Positions 1 to 10,039 of a DNA stretch of 64,000 nt are shown piece by piece. The notes beneath the pieces were generated by a model. It worked only from the letters and a program-made list of their open reading frames with translations. It had not been told where the DNA came from and did no database searches. The number at the start of each line of letters is the position of its first letter. Within the stretch, counting starts at the first letter, position 1. A program made the translations under genes and the position numbers. Origin of the DNA: Amaurobius ferox (taxonomy: Eukaryota > Arthropoda > Arachnida > Araneae > Amaurobiidae); assembly GCA_951213105.1 (NCBI GenBank), contig OX578150.1, positions 23,688,022-23,752,021 on the forward strand, in the 5' to 3' direction.

Positions 1-2
1 AT

Positions 3-989
3 TTCTCACGGGGGGTAATCTCAGAACCAGACCTCATTTTTGACTCTGAAGAAGAAATTTTAACAAACCTAAGACAACAGAAAGTATGTGGCGTCCGCCG
101 CATAAATATACGAAGAGAGGGAAAATTTATACCAACAAAACATTTGATATTAACTTTCGAAACACCAATTCTGCCACAAACATTAAACGTAGCATATCTT
201 AAATGTTCAGTAAGACCATACATTCCAAACCCCCTAAGATGCTTCACTTGTCAAAGATTTGGACACTCAAAGTTGGCATGTCGAGGAAAAGTTACTTGTG
301 CTAATTGTGCAGTGGTTGGACATGATAGTAGCTCTTGTTCTGAGACAGCAAAATGTAAAAATTGTGAGGGTGAACACCCATCTTACTCACGATCATGTCC
401 TACGTTTAAACTTGAAAAAGAAATATTGACCCTTAAAGTAAACAGTAATTCCTCATATCCAGAAGCAAGAAAAATAATATGTTCCCGTACACCTAAAGCC
501 GGTATCTCATATGCTGCTTCCATGAGAAACAGTAAACAAATGAATTCTATTGGTACTCAAACAGAATCAGAAGATAAACCATTAACATTTCCTGTAACAG
601 AAACATTGACCGCACTTAAAAAATCAGCACCTTCTAACACATATATAAAACCTGCAAAACTTTTAACAAATGCTAAATCTAACTTCCATGGAACCACTGA
701 AAACAAAACAATACATGATAAGACAAGCAAAATTAAAGATACTAATACTAAAAATGTAAAAGCAAAACATAAATCTGTAAAGTTGAAAATATCAAAAGAG
801 GGTCCTACCACCAAAAGACCCCCTGAAAGAACAGATTTTCTAAAGAAAAAATCTAAAAATCAGGCATCTGATGATGATGCTGATGATGATGATGATGATG
901 ATGCTGTACATGGATATGTTTCTGAAGATGAAGAGATGGCGACAGATGAGGCCTTCAAAGAGCAGCTTGCTTCTGTCCCATCGGATTAA
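3..989 (+). CDS. LINE-A copy 1 ORF1, zinc-knuckle RNA-binding protein (5' partial)
   Basis: Gag-like ORF1 protein that should coat the LINE RNA. The frame is open from base 3 and matches the copy 2 and copy 3 ORF1 proteins, so the real start is upstream; the first ATG at 144 is internal. The visible part has the conserved RRINIRREGK block, then three CCHC knuckles (CFTCQRFGHSKLAC, CANCAVVGHDSSSC, CKNCEGEHPSYSRSC), then a basic Lys/Thr-rich region. It ends in an acidic tail with a poly-Asp run encoded by GAT repeats (about 869-903). The stop at 987-989 lies 8 bases before the ORF2 ATG, which fits coupled translation. No internal stop is seen. Confidence 0.9.
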   Translation, partial: FSRGVISEPDLIFDSEEEILTNLRQQKVCGVRRINIRREGKFIPTKHLILTFETPILPQTLNVAYLKCSVRPYIPNPLRCFTCQRFGHSKLACRGKVTCANCAVVGHDSSSCSETAKCKNCEGEHPSYSRSCPTFKLEKEILTLKVNSNSSYPEARKIICSRTPKAGISYAASMRNSKQMNSIGTQTESEDKPLTFPVTETLTALKKSAPSNTYIKPAKLLTNAKSNFHGTTENKTIHDKTSKIKDTNTKNVKAKHKSVKLKISKEGPTTKRPPERTDFLKKKSKNQASDDDADDDDDDDAVHGYVSEDEEMATDEAFKEQLASVPSD

Positions 990-997
990 TTTTTTTT

Positions 998-3900
998 ATG
1001 GCTACTATTATTTCTTGGAATTGTCGAGGTCTTCGCAATAAACTGTATGACATTAAAGCACTTTCGAATACTTACAATCCTGCTTGTATAGCGCTCCAAG
1101 AAACATTTTTAAAATCTGCAGACACAGTTAAAATTCGCCGTTTTAGCACTATTAGGAAAGACTATGATCATGGAGGAGACAAGGTTTCTGGTGGTGTTGT
1201 CTTGCTTGTGTCTCATAACTACCCATTTACTATTCTTCGCTTAAATACTCAGCTACAAGCTGTGGCTGTCCGAATTCATCTTAACATATTGATTACAGTT
1301 TGCAGTATATACCTTCCACCTAATAACCACATTAATCAAAATGAACTCAATAGCTTGATTAGCCAACTTCCTACTCCATATCTGATCTTGGGTGACTTCA
1401 ATGGTCATAATCCTCTGTGGGGAAGCAAAGACATAAATTGCAGAGGACAGCAAATTGAGCAGTGTCTTAGTGCTCATAGTCTGTGCCTTTTTAATAATAA
1501 GGAATACACTTACTTTCATGAACCTAGCAGGACCTATCACAATATCGATCTTGCTATATGTACACCAGCCATATTTCCATTCTGGAACTTCACAGTTGAT
1601 AATGATCTCCATAATAGTGATCACTTTCCTATCATCCTGTCTGGCAGTCATGTCACGTCATTTGTAAAAAAACCATCTCGATACATTTTTTCAAAAGCCA
1701 ATTGGACACAATATACTCACCTTGCTGAGATTACTACTGGTATTATCCAAAACGGAGATATTGACACTGTGGTGGATAGAGTTAATCAACTGCTGATCAA
1801 GGCCGCAGATGATGCTATTCCAAAAAGCTCTTTAAAAACAACCAAATTTCACTTTCCTTGGTGGACTTCAGAATGTATGGTGACCATTAAGCAACAACGT
1901 AAGGCTTGGTGTATTTTTCGGCGTTATCCTACAATGACCAATTACATAGCTTTTAAGCAAGCAAAAGCAATTGCTAGAAGAGTTCGTCGAAAGTGTCAAC
2001 GGGAGTCATGGCAAAAGTATGTATCAGAAATAACTTTCTCTACACCAAGCAAAATCGTATGGGAAAGGATGAAAAAGTGTTCTGGATTATATAGAGAACA
2101 TCCCATTTCCATTCTAAATTGCAACGGTTCAACTATTAGTTCCTCGTTAGACATTGCTAATGAAATTGCCAAACAGTTTGCAAATGTCTCTAATGCAACA
2201 AACTACTCTGAACCATTTCTAACTCATAAACTCAGGTCGGAAAGTAAACCTATTGTTTTCCTGGAAGCAAATAATCAACAGTACAATTCAGAGTTTACCA
2301 TGACAGAGTTAATGACAGCTTTATCCAAAACACACAAAACTTGTAGTGGACCAGACGAAATTAATTATCTCATGCTGAAACACCTTTCTCATGACTCCTT
2401 GTTGAACCTCCTGCAGCTGTTCAACAGAATCTGGTTCGAACATAAATTTCCTAAATCATGGCAAAGAGCTATCACCATTCCCATCATGAAACCAGGTAAG
2501 GACCCACTAAGTCCTTTAAGTTATCGACCTATAGCACTTACAAGCTGTGTATGTAAACTGCTTGAAAAAATGGTAAACGCTAGGCTTGTTTACTTTTTAG
2601 AAGACAATAAAAAATTATCGCCACATCAAAGTGGCTTTCGACAAGGTAGATCTACCATCGACAATCTAATTTCCTTAGAATCACAAATTAGGACTGCCTT
2701 TCTTAGGCGAAACCATTTAGTTTCCATATTTTTTGATATAGACAAAGCCTATGATCGAACATGGCGCTATGGTATTATTAAGGACCTTTTTGATTTTAAT
2801 TTAAAGGGTAATCTTCCCATTTTTATCCAAAACTTTTTAGATTTTAGGACATTCCAAGTTCGCATTGGTTCAGTTCTCTCTCACACATATGTACAAGAAG
2901 AAGGAGTGCCACAAGGAAGTGTACTGAGTGTGACACTTTTTAATATTAAAGTCAACAGTATTTTAAACCAATTACCATTGTCAGTTCATAAAACCATGTA
3001 TGTTGATGATCTGCAAGTTTCCTATCAGGCACATGATATGCGTTCAGTAGAGCGACAATGTCAAGCTGCTGTTAATTGTATCTTGCGATGGGCAAACTTG
3101 AATGGATTCAGTTTTTCTACTCAAAAGACATGTTGTGTTCACTTCACAAGAAAACGTGGTATTCACTTACCCCCAGAAATCTTTATGGGAGACGTTAAAA
3201 TCACAGTAGCAGACGAAGTCAAATTTCTCGGAATCTGGTTTGATAAGAAACTCACTTTCTTGCCCCACATCCAAAGACTGCGAATAAAATGTGAGAAAGC
3301 TCTAAATATCTTAAAAGTTCTTTCAAATACAAAATGGGGTGCAGATCGGATTTCCATGCTTCGAATCTATAGAGCTGTGATTCGATCAAAGCTTGACTAT
3401 GGATGTTCTGTTTATGGATCAGCACGAGCATCTGTGCTTAAGAAGCTCGATCCAATTCATAATAATGCTCTTCGTATTTGTTCTGGTGCCTTCAAAACTT
3501 CTCCTATTCAAAGCATATACGTTGACTGTAATGAGACATCACTCGAACTCAGGCGAGAACAGCTCTCACTGAATTATCACTTTAGAGTCATGTCCATGAA
3601 CTACCATCCTTTGCAACGGATCATCCTGGATGTGCAATACGATCGGCTGTATTCAGCCCGACCCTCCTGTATTCCTTCCTTTGGCATGCGAATGCGCAAT
3701 AGTGTATTATCAACTCCACTAGAAAATCTCAATGTTAGAAAGAGAAAGGCTTGTGAAATACCTCCATGGCAAATCCGAAATTTCATTTTTCTAAATCCTT
3801 TTGATAATTTTTTAAAGAGTAGTACACCTGATTCCATTTATGTTCAACTTTTTGCAGAACACAGAGATTTATTTAAGGAGTTCACTCCCATTTTTACAGA

Positions 3901-4681
3901 TGGCTCCAAAACAGCAGCACATGTCGGATTTGCTTATGTATGTAATGATATAGTTAAGTCTTTTAAACTTCATACCTCATGCTCCATTTTTACTGCAGAA
4001 ATCACAGCAATTCACCAGTCAATAATTTTCATCACCCATCAAAGGGTAAAAAAATACATCATATATACAGATTCATTAAGCTCTTTGCAATTACTTTCAT
4101 CCAGAATGGCCATGCTTCATCCCATTGCCTCAGATATCCTCCAACTTGTGCATCGTCTGAAGGCACGAGGACACCATATTCAATTTTGTTGGGTACCTGG
4201 ACATGTTGGTATAAAGGGAAATGAATTGGCTGATACTGCTGCAAAAACAGCTAATCGTATTATGAATCATCCCATTCCTTTGACAGATATTAAAAAAACT
4301 GTTAGTAAAATTTTATATGATAAATGGCAACATTCATGGAATCAGCAAACTGAAAATAAATTGTATGAGATAAAGCCTTTAATACAAAAGTGGACTAGTT
4401 TTCAGTGTAGGAAACTTGATGTTATATTAACTCGTTTGCGCATTGGTCATACTCGTTTTACCCATAGACACTTACTTTTAGGAGAAATTGAACCCTTTTG
4501 TAATAGTTGTCAGACGTCAGCAAGTATCAAACATATTTTAATTGAGTGTTCAAAATATAAACAGTTCCGTTTTAAGCATTTCAAGACTTATACTTTACAT
4601 TTGGCAGAATTGATTGGAGAAAATCCTCATTTGGAGCTTTTCCCATTCCTACTGGACATTGGATTTTTCCATCATTTTTAA
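998..4681 (+). CDS. LINE-A copy 1 ORF2: endonuclease, reverse transcriptase and RNase H (intact, 1227 aa)
   Basis: Complete pol-like protein for target-primed reverse transcription. An APE-type endonuclease fills about residues 1-225 (SWNCRGL, LQETF, GDFNGHNPLWG, SDHFPI). The reverse transcriptase follows (RPIALTSC, GFRQGRST, FFDIDKAYD near residue 580, VPQGSVLS, catalytic YVDD at 668-671). RNase H spans about 960-1090, with TDGSK, AEI, TDSLSS and the final Asp in GNELAD. A Cys/His motif (CNSC then HILIEC) starts at 1168. All catalytic residues I can check are present and there are no stops or frameshifts. The protein is nearly the length of the copy 2 ORF2 (1224 aa). The ATG 8 bases after ORF1 aligns with the start used in copies 2, 3 and 4. 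Confidence 0.95.
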   Translation: MATIISWNCRGLRNKLYDIKALSNTYNPACIALQETFLKSADTVKIRRFSTIRKDYDHGGDKVSGGVVLLVSHNYPFTILRLNTQLQAVAVRIHLNILITVCSIYLPPNNHINQNELNSLISQLPTPYLILGDFNGHNPLWGSKDINCRGQQIEQCLSAHSLCLFNNKEYTYFHEPSRTYHNIDLAICTPAIFPFWNFTVDNDLHNSDHFPIILSGSHVTSFVKKPSRYIFSKANWTQYTHLAEITTGIIQNGDIDTVVDRVNQLLIKAADDAIPKSSLKTTKFHFPWWTSECMVTIKQQRKAWCIFRRYPTMTNYIAFKQAKAIARRVRRKCQRESWQKYVSEITFSTPSKIVWERMKKCSGLYREHPISILNCNGSTISSSLDIANEIAKQFANVSNATNYSEPFLTHKLRSESKPIVFLEANNQQYNSEFTMTELMTALSKTHKTCSGPDEINYLMLKHLSHDSLLNLLQLFNRIWFEHKFPKSWQRAITIPIMKPGKDPLSPLSYRPIALTSCVCKLLEKMVNARLVYFLEDNKKLSPHQSGFRQGRSTIDNLISLESQIRTAFLRRNHLVSIFFDIDKAYDRTWRYGIIKDLFDFNLKGNLPIFIQNFLDFRTFQVRIGSVLSHTYVQEEGVPQGSVLSVTLFNIKVNSILNQLPLSVHKTMYVDDLQVSYQAHDMRSVERQCQAAVNCILRWANLNGFSFSTQKTCCVHFTRKRGIHLPPEIFMGDVKITVADEVKFLGIWFDKKLTFLPHIQRLRIKCEKALNILKVLSNTKWGADRISMLRIYRAVIRSKLDYGCSVYGSARASVLKKLDPIHNNALRICSGAFKTSPIQSIYVDCNETSLELRREQLSLNYHFRVMSMNYHPLQRIILDVQYDRLYSARPSCIPSFGMRMRNSVLSTPLENLNVRKRKACEIPPWQIRNFIFLNPFDNFLKSSTPDSIYVQLFAEHRDLFKEFTPIFTDGSKTAAHVGFAYVCNDIVKSFKLHTSCSIFTAEITAIHQSIIFITHQRVKKYIIYTDSLSSLQLLSSRMAMLHPIASDILQLVHRLKARGHHIQFCWVPGHVGIKGNELADTAAKTANRIMNHPIPLTDIKKTVSKILYDKWQHSWNQQTENKLYEIKPLIQKWTSFQCRKLDVILTRLRIGHTRFTHRHLLLGEIEPFCNSCQTSASIKHILIECSKYKQFRFKHFKTYTLHLAELIGENPHLELFPFLLDIGFFHHF

Positions 4682-4832
4682 CTTCACTTTTTATAACCTT
4701 TTAGTCATTTTTCATCTCGTTTTCATTGTTGTACATGTTCCGTAGTCATGGTTTTTTCACACATTATCACTCTTTTAAATTATACACGTGTTTTAATCCC
4801 TACCAATTTATGTATCTTGGTACCATATGTCT

Positions 4833-4863
4833 GGCGCAGCATATCCTCTTAGGATCTTGTGCC
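4833..4863 (+). other. 3'-terminal stem-loop of LINE-A copy 1
   Basis: GGCGCA pairs with TGTGCC (one G-U pair), and ATCC pairs with GGAT inside it. The same hairpin sits at the same distance from the 3' end in copies 2 and 3 and in the 60-bp insertion. It is probably the RNA element recognised by the ORF2 reverse transcriptase, as known for several stringent LINEs. Confidence 0.6.
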
Positions 4864-4876
4864 ATTAAACCAAAAT

Positions 4877-4893
4877 CAACCAACCAACCAACC
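4877..4893 (+). repeat. AACC-type 3' tail of LINE-A copy 1
   Basis: About four CAAC units close the element in place of poly(A). Copy 2 carries about three units, copy 3 only one or two. Confidence 0.8.
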
Positions 4894-5084
4894 TAGCTCC
4901 TAGTGTGGCAGTTTGTTGCACATTTACAGTTTAAGCAGTTTGGGGGGTTGATGCAGATCTTAGGGTTACCTAGCATCTTGGCAGCTTAGAGTTTTGAACA
5001 TTAATCGCGAGTTTTATTTAATATCAGATGTTTGATGTTGGATATTTAATTCCGATTATCGATGTTTAGAACAGCGCGGGGGTC

Positions 5085-7366
5085 TCTTACGCGATTTGGC
5101 CTTGCGATGATCATAGTCATGCAGATTGAATAACAGTTCATTTGGAACGGATGGCAAATTTTTGTAAAATTTAAGCGCTAGCTTTTTAACTTGGGCTCTT
5201 AACAGTTTTTATTTTGAAGTCATTCCTAATTACAGAGTTCCTTAAGTTCTTGGGAGCTTTCCTGATAATCCGTAGGATTTTGTTTTGTTTTGTCTCTAGG
5301 AGGTCTATTGTAGTTTTACAGGTATATCTCCATACGGGTGCTGCATACAGCATTCCCGGGCGGATGACCGATTTATAAATTAGCAGTTTGTTTTGATGTC
5401 TGAGATTTCTGTTTCCTATCATTGGGTATAAGGCTCCTGTAGTTATATATGCTTTTTTGATTAAGTTCGTCACGTGCTGTTTCCAGGTTAGGAGGGAATC
5501 TATCATTACACCTAAGTATTTAGTAGATTTTTCCACGCGTAAGGCATGATTGTTTATATACAGTGGCGGCGGCGGTTTGTTATTCCTCGAGAAATAGATC
5601 CAATGGCATTTATTGGGCTTTAATTTTATTCGCCATTTTTCCAGCCATGTTTGGAGTATGTCTAAGTGTTGTAGCTGTCTGTGCATTACTGAGACATAGG
5701 GGTGTTTTGCAAGTATCGCACTGTCGTCTGCATAGAGTGCCAGCTCTGTGTTTGGAGTCCTGGGGGGGATGTTGTTCAGGTATATGTTAAAGAGTGTCGG
5801 ACCCAGGATAGAACCTTGCGGTACACTACTTTTAATGAGCTTGGGTGTTGATAAGTTACCTCTTACTCTGACTTGAAAGTGTCTGTTATTTAAGTATGAG
5901 ATTAAAAGTTTGATAAGAGCGTCAAGGACTTTTAAAGTGATCAATTTGTACGCTAAGCCACAGTGCCATACTTTATCAAAGGCTTTTTGTATGTCCAAAA
6001 AAATCGCAGCTGTGGGAGTCTTACTATTAAGTCCAGAAGATATGTACTCTACCATTCTCAGCAATTGATGAGTGGTGGAGTGCTTTGGCCGAAATCCAAA
6101 CTGCTCCGGAATGATAATCTCATTCTCACTAAGGTGCGTGTTCAGTCTCTTAAGAATTATTTTCTCAGTAATTTTACTAAGTGTCGGTGGCAAGCTAATT
6201 GGTCTGTAGTTGGCTGGAATTGTGGAATCCTCACCTGGCTTAGGGATTGTTATGATTATCGCTTCCTTCCATTCTTTGGGAAAGTAGTTTAGTTTTAATA
6301 TTTTATTTATTAAGATATTCAAGTAGCATATTACGTTTAGGGGTAGGTTTTTAACCGCAATATTTCTGATTTTGTCGTGCCCTGGGCTTTTACGGTTTTT
6401 GATAATTTCTACTATCTCCTGCGGGGTGGCTGGGTTAATCTCAGCCGTTACCGGGGAATTCTTGAAGTTATTTAAGGTTTGTCTAACCATTCTTAGGGTG
6501 GACTGACACATTAGATCGTGGTTTGGTTGGAATTGTTTTTCATAATGGCTTGCGAGCGCCTCGGCTTTTTCCTCGTCTGAGTATGCGATTTTAGCGCCAT
6601 CCATTAGAGGCGGGAGCTTAATTTGAGGTTTCCTGAGTCTCTTTGCAAATTGCCAGAGCAATACGTCTTTTGGGCTAAGGGATTCGATTAGTTCTTTATA
6701 CTGTTGCTGCTTTTCTGCGACAATTTTTTCCCTGACTTTGCACGTGAGTCTGTTAAGCTCCCTTTTAAGGGCGGGGTCTCTGTTAGCCTGCCATGTCTTA
6801 CGTATTCTATTCCTTTGCCTGACTAATTGTTTGACATAGTGGGAAAGTGTGGGCACTTTTGGAGACTCACGATGTGTTGTGGCAGAGGCAATTGCTCTCT
6901 TGATTTCTGTTGTGAGTGTGTGCGTGGCAGAGTCAATATCCGCCGTGCTCATTATGTTAGGTACTGCTAAGTGCGGCTCGAAGAGTGCTCTTTTGAATAC
7001 TTCCCAGTTGACCTTCTCTTGTCCCAAAGAGGCTGGAAGAGGTGTGTTCAGGTCGAATGTCACCAGTTCCGGTAGATGATCCAAGTCGAATTCATCCAGG
7101 GTGCTGATAGTGTGAGCGTAGTCTATGTTTCGTGTTAGGACAAAATCTATGAATGTGCTGCTGGCGCCTGAGAAGCAGGTTGGTGTCGACGGTGCAATAA
7201 TGTTAGTGTTTGTGGTGTTCAGCAGTCTATGTATCTGTGTACCGCGTGAATTGGCTCTCCGACAGCCCCACGCTCGGTGGTGTGCGTTGAAGTCGCCTGC
7301 GAGTATCGTGTTTGGATATCGCCAGAAAAGCAGTTCCAGTTGCGCAGCTACGTCTATTCTACTCAT
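5085..7366 (-). pseudogene. J1 ORF2: truncated endonuclease plus reverse transcriptase
   Basis: The long frame (7366-5186, 726 aa) starts inside the endonuclease (FWRYPNTILAGDFNAHHRAWG, then the DLDHLPE region). It runs through a complete RT: IPKPGED, NYRPISL, GFRPKHSTTHQLL, FLDIQKAFDKVWH, SVPQGSILGPTLFN and catalytic YADD. The N-terminal third of the endonuclease is missing; the sequence upstream of the Met is ORF1. Near 5190 a frameshift moves the C-terminus into another frame, where YKNLPSVPNELLFNLHDYDH and a basic tail continue to about 5085. It cannot be functional. The family is certain; the Jockey clade is likely from the lack of RNase H. Confidence 0.85.
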
Positions 7367-8900
7367 ATTTTTGACATATGTTGAAGTGATTCCTAGAATT
7401 CGGAATGGAGTTTTGGGGAGTATAGTTGTAATTGGTCCAGGAGGGGGGGATTTCTTTTATTTTCTGGGTTTTCAGGACAGGATCTATAATTCGCGGGGTG
7501 AGAGCCTCCGCAATTTGCACAGGTGGCAAGGGTGTACCGAGGCTTGGTACATTCGCGAGTTGGATATAGCCGGCACATTTTAAACATCTGAAGTCGTGCG
7601 AACGCCGGTCTGACGAGTGTTGCCATCCCTGGCATCTATAACATTGGGCGTAACCCTTAGAGATGAATGGGACAATTTCTGCAAATATATAATTGATATG
7701 CCTAATTTGATATATTGCTTCAAGTCTGCGGTTGGGGGGGAGGTGCATAAGAAAATTAGGGAGTGGGAGTTTCGTTCTCAAACTTCTCATGGGGTGTATT
7801 TTAAGTGGTTTATATCTATTAGCTTCAAAAAATTCTTTTATTTCTTCTGGGGGATAATGGGGGGGGGGAAGTCCTTTAATTACAACCTTTTTTGGTCTTT
7901 CTTCTTTTAAATTGATTGAATGGAATTTCATCTTATTTTTTGTTAAGTAGTCTTGTACAATTCGATAACGGTTGGCTGTTTTTGTATATATTCTGAGAAT
8001 TTCGCCAGTTAGTTTGGCTCTAACCTGATCTTCCGTAAGTTTGCTTAGCTCTGTCATTAATTGCTTAGGATTATCATTAAGTTCTACATAAAAAGGGTCA
8101 GGATATTTATCTCTACTAATTATTTGAGGAGGGGGGGGGGGGTTCTTCAGTGTTGTTGCTGGTGGAAGGGGTGTTTACTTTACTTTTAGTTATTCTAGTT
8201 TGATTTATGGGGGGGGGGGGGTACTTGGTTTTAAGAATTAATGCGCCGCGAGTTGGAGTTCTTTAAATTTAGGAATGGCGTCACAATCATTACCTTCGGA
8301 TTCAGAGATGTCAGTTTCCCATTCTTGGTTTGAAGTTTTAAGGTGCTTTACACCAATGGAAGTTTTGGTTTTAGTTTCTAAGGTTTTTGCTTTAGTTACA
8401 GTAATTTTAGGTTTTTTTGGTTGACCTTGTGGTCCTTTTATTTTCTACTAGAGTGAAATCATCTTTTAAATAATAGGATTTGAGTTCTTCGAATTTGTCT
8501 TGCGTAGCAAAAATTAAGTTGAAGTTAATTTCATTAAATTTAGGGGGGGGGGGAAGCATTTTAGTACAACAAGATCAGAGCACATACCTCTGATGGCTTG
8601 GTTCGTCCTCAGCTGACAGTCTGCATCCATTGTATCTTTATTGAGGTGGAGATATGCTACTGCTGCTCTGGCAAGATTCTGTAGCTACAGGACGTAATCA
8701 ACAGTAAGGACTTGTTCGTCATCAAGGTTGTCTCCAGGCTCCCAGTCAGTGTCCAAAATGGCAGTCAGCTCAGAAAGTCCGACATTGCTGCATTGGCTTG
8801 GATCTTCGTTTATCTTGCAAGGGATCTTTTTAGAACTAATCCAGGATGAGATTGTGGAATCATATAACGCTCAGAGAATATCCGAGAGGAGTGAAAGAGC
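7359..8900 (-). pseudogene. J1 ORF1, gag-like nucleic-acid-binding protein, broken by C tracts
   Basis: The best-preserved frame (8057-7359) has a PRE/C2HC-type domain (KEERPKKVVIKGLPP) and a knuckle CYRCQGWQHSS. A second knuckle (CANCGGSHPANYRSC) is in another frame at 7635-7393, so a frameshift lies between the knuckles. Upstream, the N-terminal part continues in pieces to about 8900 (for example TDWEPGDNLDDEQVL near 8700 and a stretch at 8440-8540). The pieces are separated by runs of 10 to 13 C on the sense strand. The 3' end runs directly into the truncated ORF2. Confidence 0.7.
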
Positions 8901-9037
8901 ACATGCGTGAGTCCGGAAGGTGAAAGTACCGGAGCAGAGCGGAGGGACGTCTAATAGGTTCAGCGTTTCTCCCTCTAATAGGTTTGTTTTGATAGAAGTA
9001 TACTGCCTGTTGGTAGAGTTTTTATGAATAGTTTCTA
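8901..9037. other. Junction between J1 and J2, no gene
   Basis: Probably the J1 5' UTR plus flank. It has a short direct repeat (CTCTAATAGGTTTG-like, about 8949 and 8974) and nothing else that I recognise. Confidence 0.35.
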
Positions 9038-9046
9038 CAGCTTATG

Positions 9047-9088
9047 CTCAAGTCCTTGGTGACGAGTCGGACGGTCTGGGTCTTCAAC
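9047..9088 (+). repeat. Fragment resembling a SINE/LINE 3' tail
   Basis: This stretch ends in GTCGGACGGTCTGGGTCT followed by TCAAC. It matches the tail of the 5S-derived SINE (56774-56800) and the minus-strand repeat at 57084-57235. It interrupts the J2 endonuclease remnant. Perfect 10-bp inverted repeats (CAGCTTATGC at 9038-9047, GCATAAGCTG at 9091-9100) frame it. No target duplication was found. Confidence 0.5.
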
Positions 9089-9114
9089 CTGCATAAGCTG
9101 GGAATGCGTAGAAT

Positions 9115-9830
9115 GCTCAGTACGAAATCCATGCTGATTGGCTGAAATGATATTATTCGACTGGCAGAAACTATTCCGGTGGGGGGGGGGAGGGGGGGTC
9201 TCACTAAAAAATCAATTATGGTTAGGTTCCTTCCTGTAAAGAACTGAGTGGGAGTGGGTGGAGCTACGATCCTGAAATTGGTGCACTGGGCCAATTGTTT
9301 TAGTTCATTGCCTTTACTGTTCGAAGCTACATCCCAAGAACAGTGGCGAGAATTTAGGTGATATGATATTACTGTAATGATAATATTACTGCTAAGTCCT
9401 AAAAGAGCTTCAAGTTCACACGAAGGTAATCTACAATTATTTATTAGTGGAATATACACTGAAGCAAATGCAATCGAGACCAAATTTGGAATAGTGACTT
9501 TGATAGATGTGGCCTCAAGCTTCGTGAAGGCCGTGATACTTAACCAATGATGAGGAATGTAATTTTTAACATAAAGAGCAGTTCTCCCAGTACTAGCACC
9601 CTCGCCCCAGCTCTTGTTCTATACGAGAAGTAACCTGTATAATTACAGATTGCTGGGGAGGAGGGGGGGGGTCAGGTGAGTTTCATTCACCATAAAAATA
9701 TCGAAGTTTTCAACTACAACATGATCACGCATCTCGCCGAGCCTGGAATGTACTCCATTGGTGTTCCATAAGTTAACTTTGAGAGACTGCAAGGTACAGG
9801 TTGCCGAAATAGAGAACATGGCGAAGCCAG
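9115..9830 (-). pseudogene. J2 ORF2 N-terminus: APE-type endonuclease remnant
   Basis: Read on the minus strand in several frames: LKVNLWNTNGVHSRLGEMRDH near 9770, then VNETHLTPP beside a C tract at 9663-9671, then ASVYIPLINNC, and a degraded SRHCSWDVASNSKGNELK block where GDFNAxHxxWG is expected. The Gly-Asp-Phe-Asn motif has decayed to SYHLNSRH, so the enzyme is dead. The frame then meets the tail-like fragment at 9047-9088. Confidence 0.65.
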
Positions 9831-10039
9831 TAAAAAGATCAGATGGGGGGGGGGCTTATCTAGCAAGAGCATTATAGCTCTTGTAGATAAGCCAAACCAT
9901 ATCAATTTGCGTAGTCGCCATACGCACCTCGGGAAGTGCTCGCTCGAAGGCAGCAAGAAGTAATTCCTTGCCATGAGAGTTTCTCATGGCCAAGAGTTAA
10001 TATGCAGTTGGTGTAGTTGATAGCACTAGTGCTATCAAC

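Larger units (their letters stand above)
1..4893 (+). mobile_element. LINE-A copy 1 (I/Nimb-like non-LTR retrotransposon), 5' end outside the window
   Basis: A non-LTR retrotransposon with two ORFs in sense order: an ORF1 with three CCHC knuckles, then an ORF2 with endonuclease, reverse transcriptase, RNase H and a C-terminal zinc motif. The RNase H and triple-knuckle ORF1 place it in the I/Nimb group; the clade is inference from motifs. The 3' UTR (4682-4876) ends in a stem-loop and an AACC-type tail. The 5' UTR and the first half of ORF1 lie before base 1, so its target duplication cannot be checked. It is closest to copy 4 (35753-52132): both share the same ORF1 C-terminus and 3' sequence. 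Confidence 0.93.
4894..8910 (-). mobile_element. Jockey-like LINE J1, decayed
   Basis: Minus-strand LINE with gag-like ORF1 (upper coordinates) followed by endonuclease/RT ORF2. No RNase H is seen, and the RT ends in a basic C-terminal segment, as in the Jockey clade. An internal deletion joins the end of ORF1 to the middle of the endonuclease. C tracts on the sense strand interrupt ORF1 at 7859-7868, 8131-8142, 8209-8221 and 8543-8553. Bases 4894-5084 are 3' UTR with no further coding signal. The boundary next to LINE-A copy 1 is set by that copy's tail. Confidence 0.8.

Noticed and set aside
1253..1651. Minus-strand and alternate-frame ORFs inside LINE-A ORF2 and other pol genes.
   Set aside because: They are shadows of the long catalytic-motif frames and recur at the same place in the other copies.
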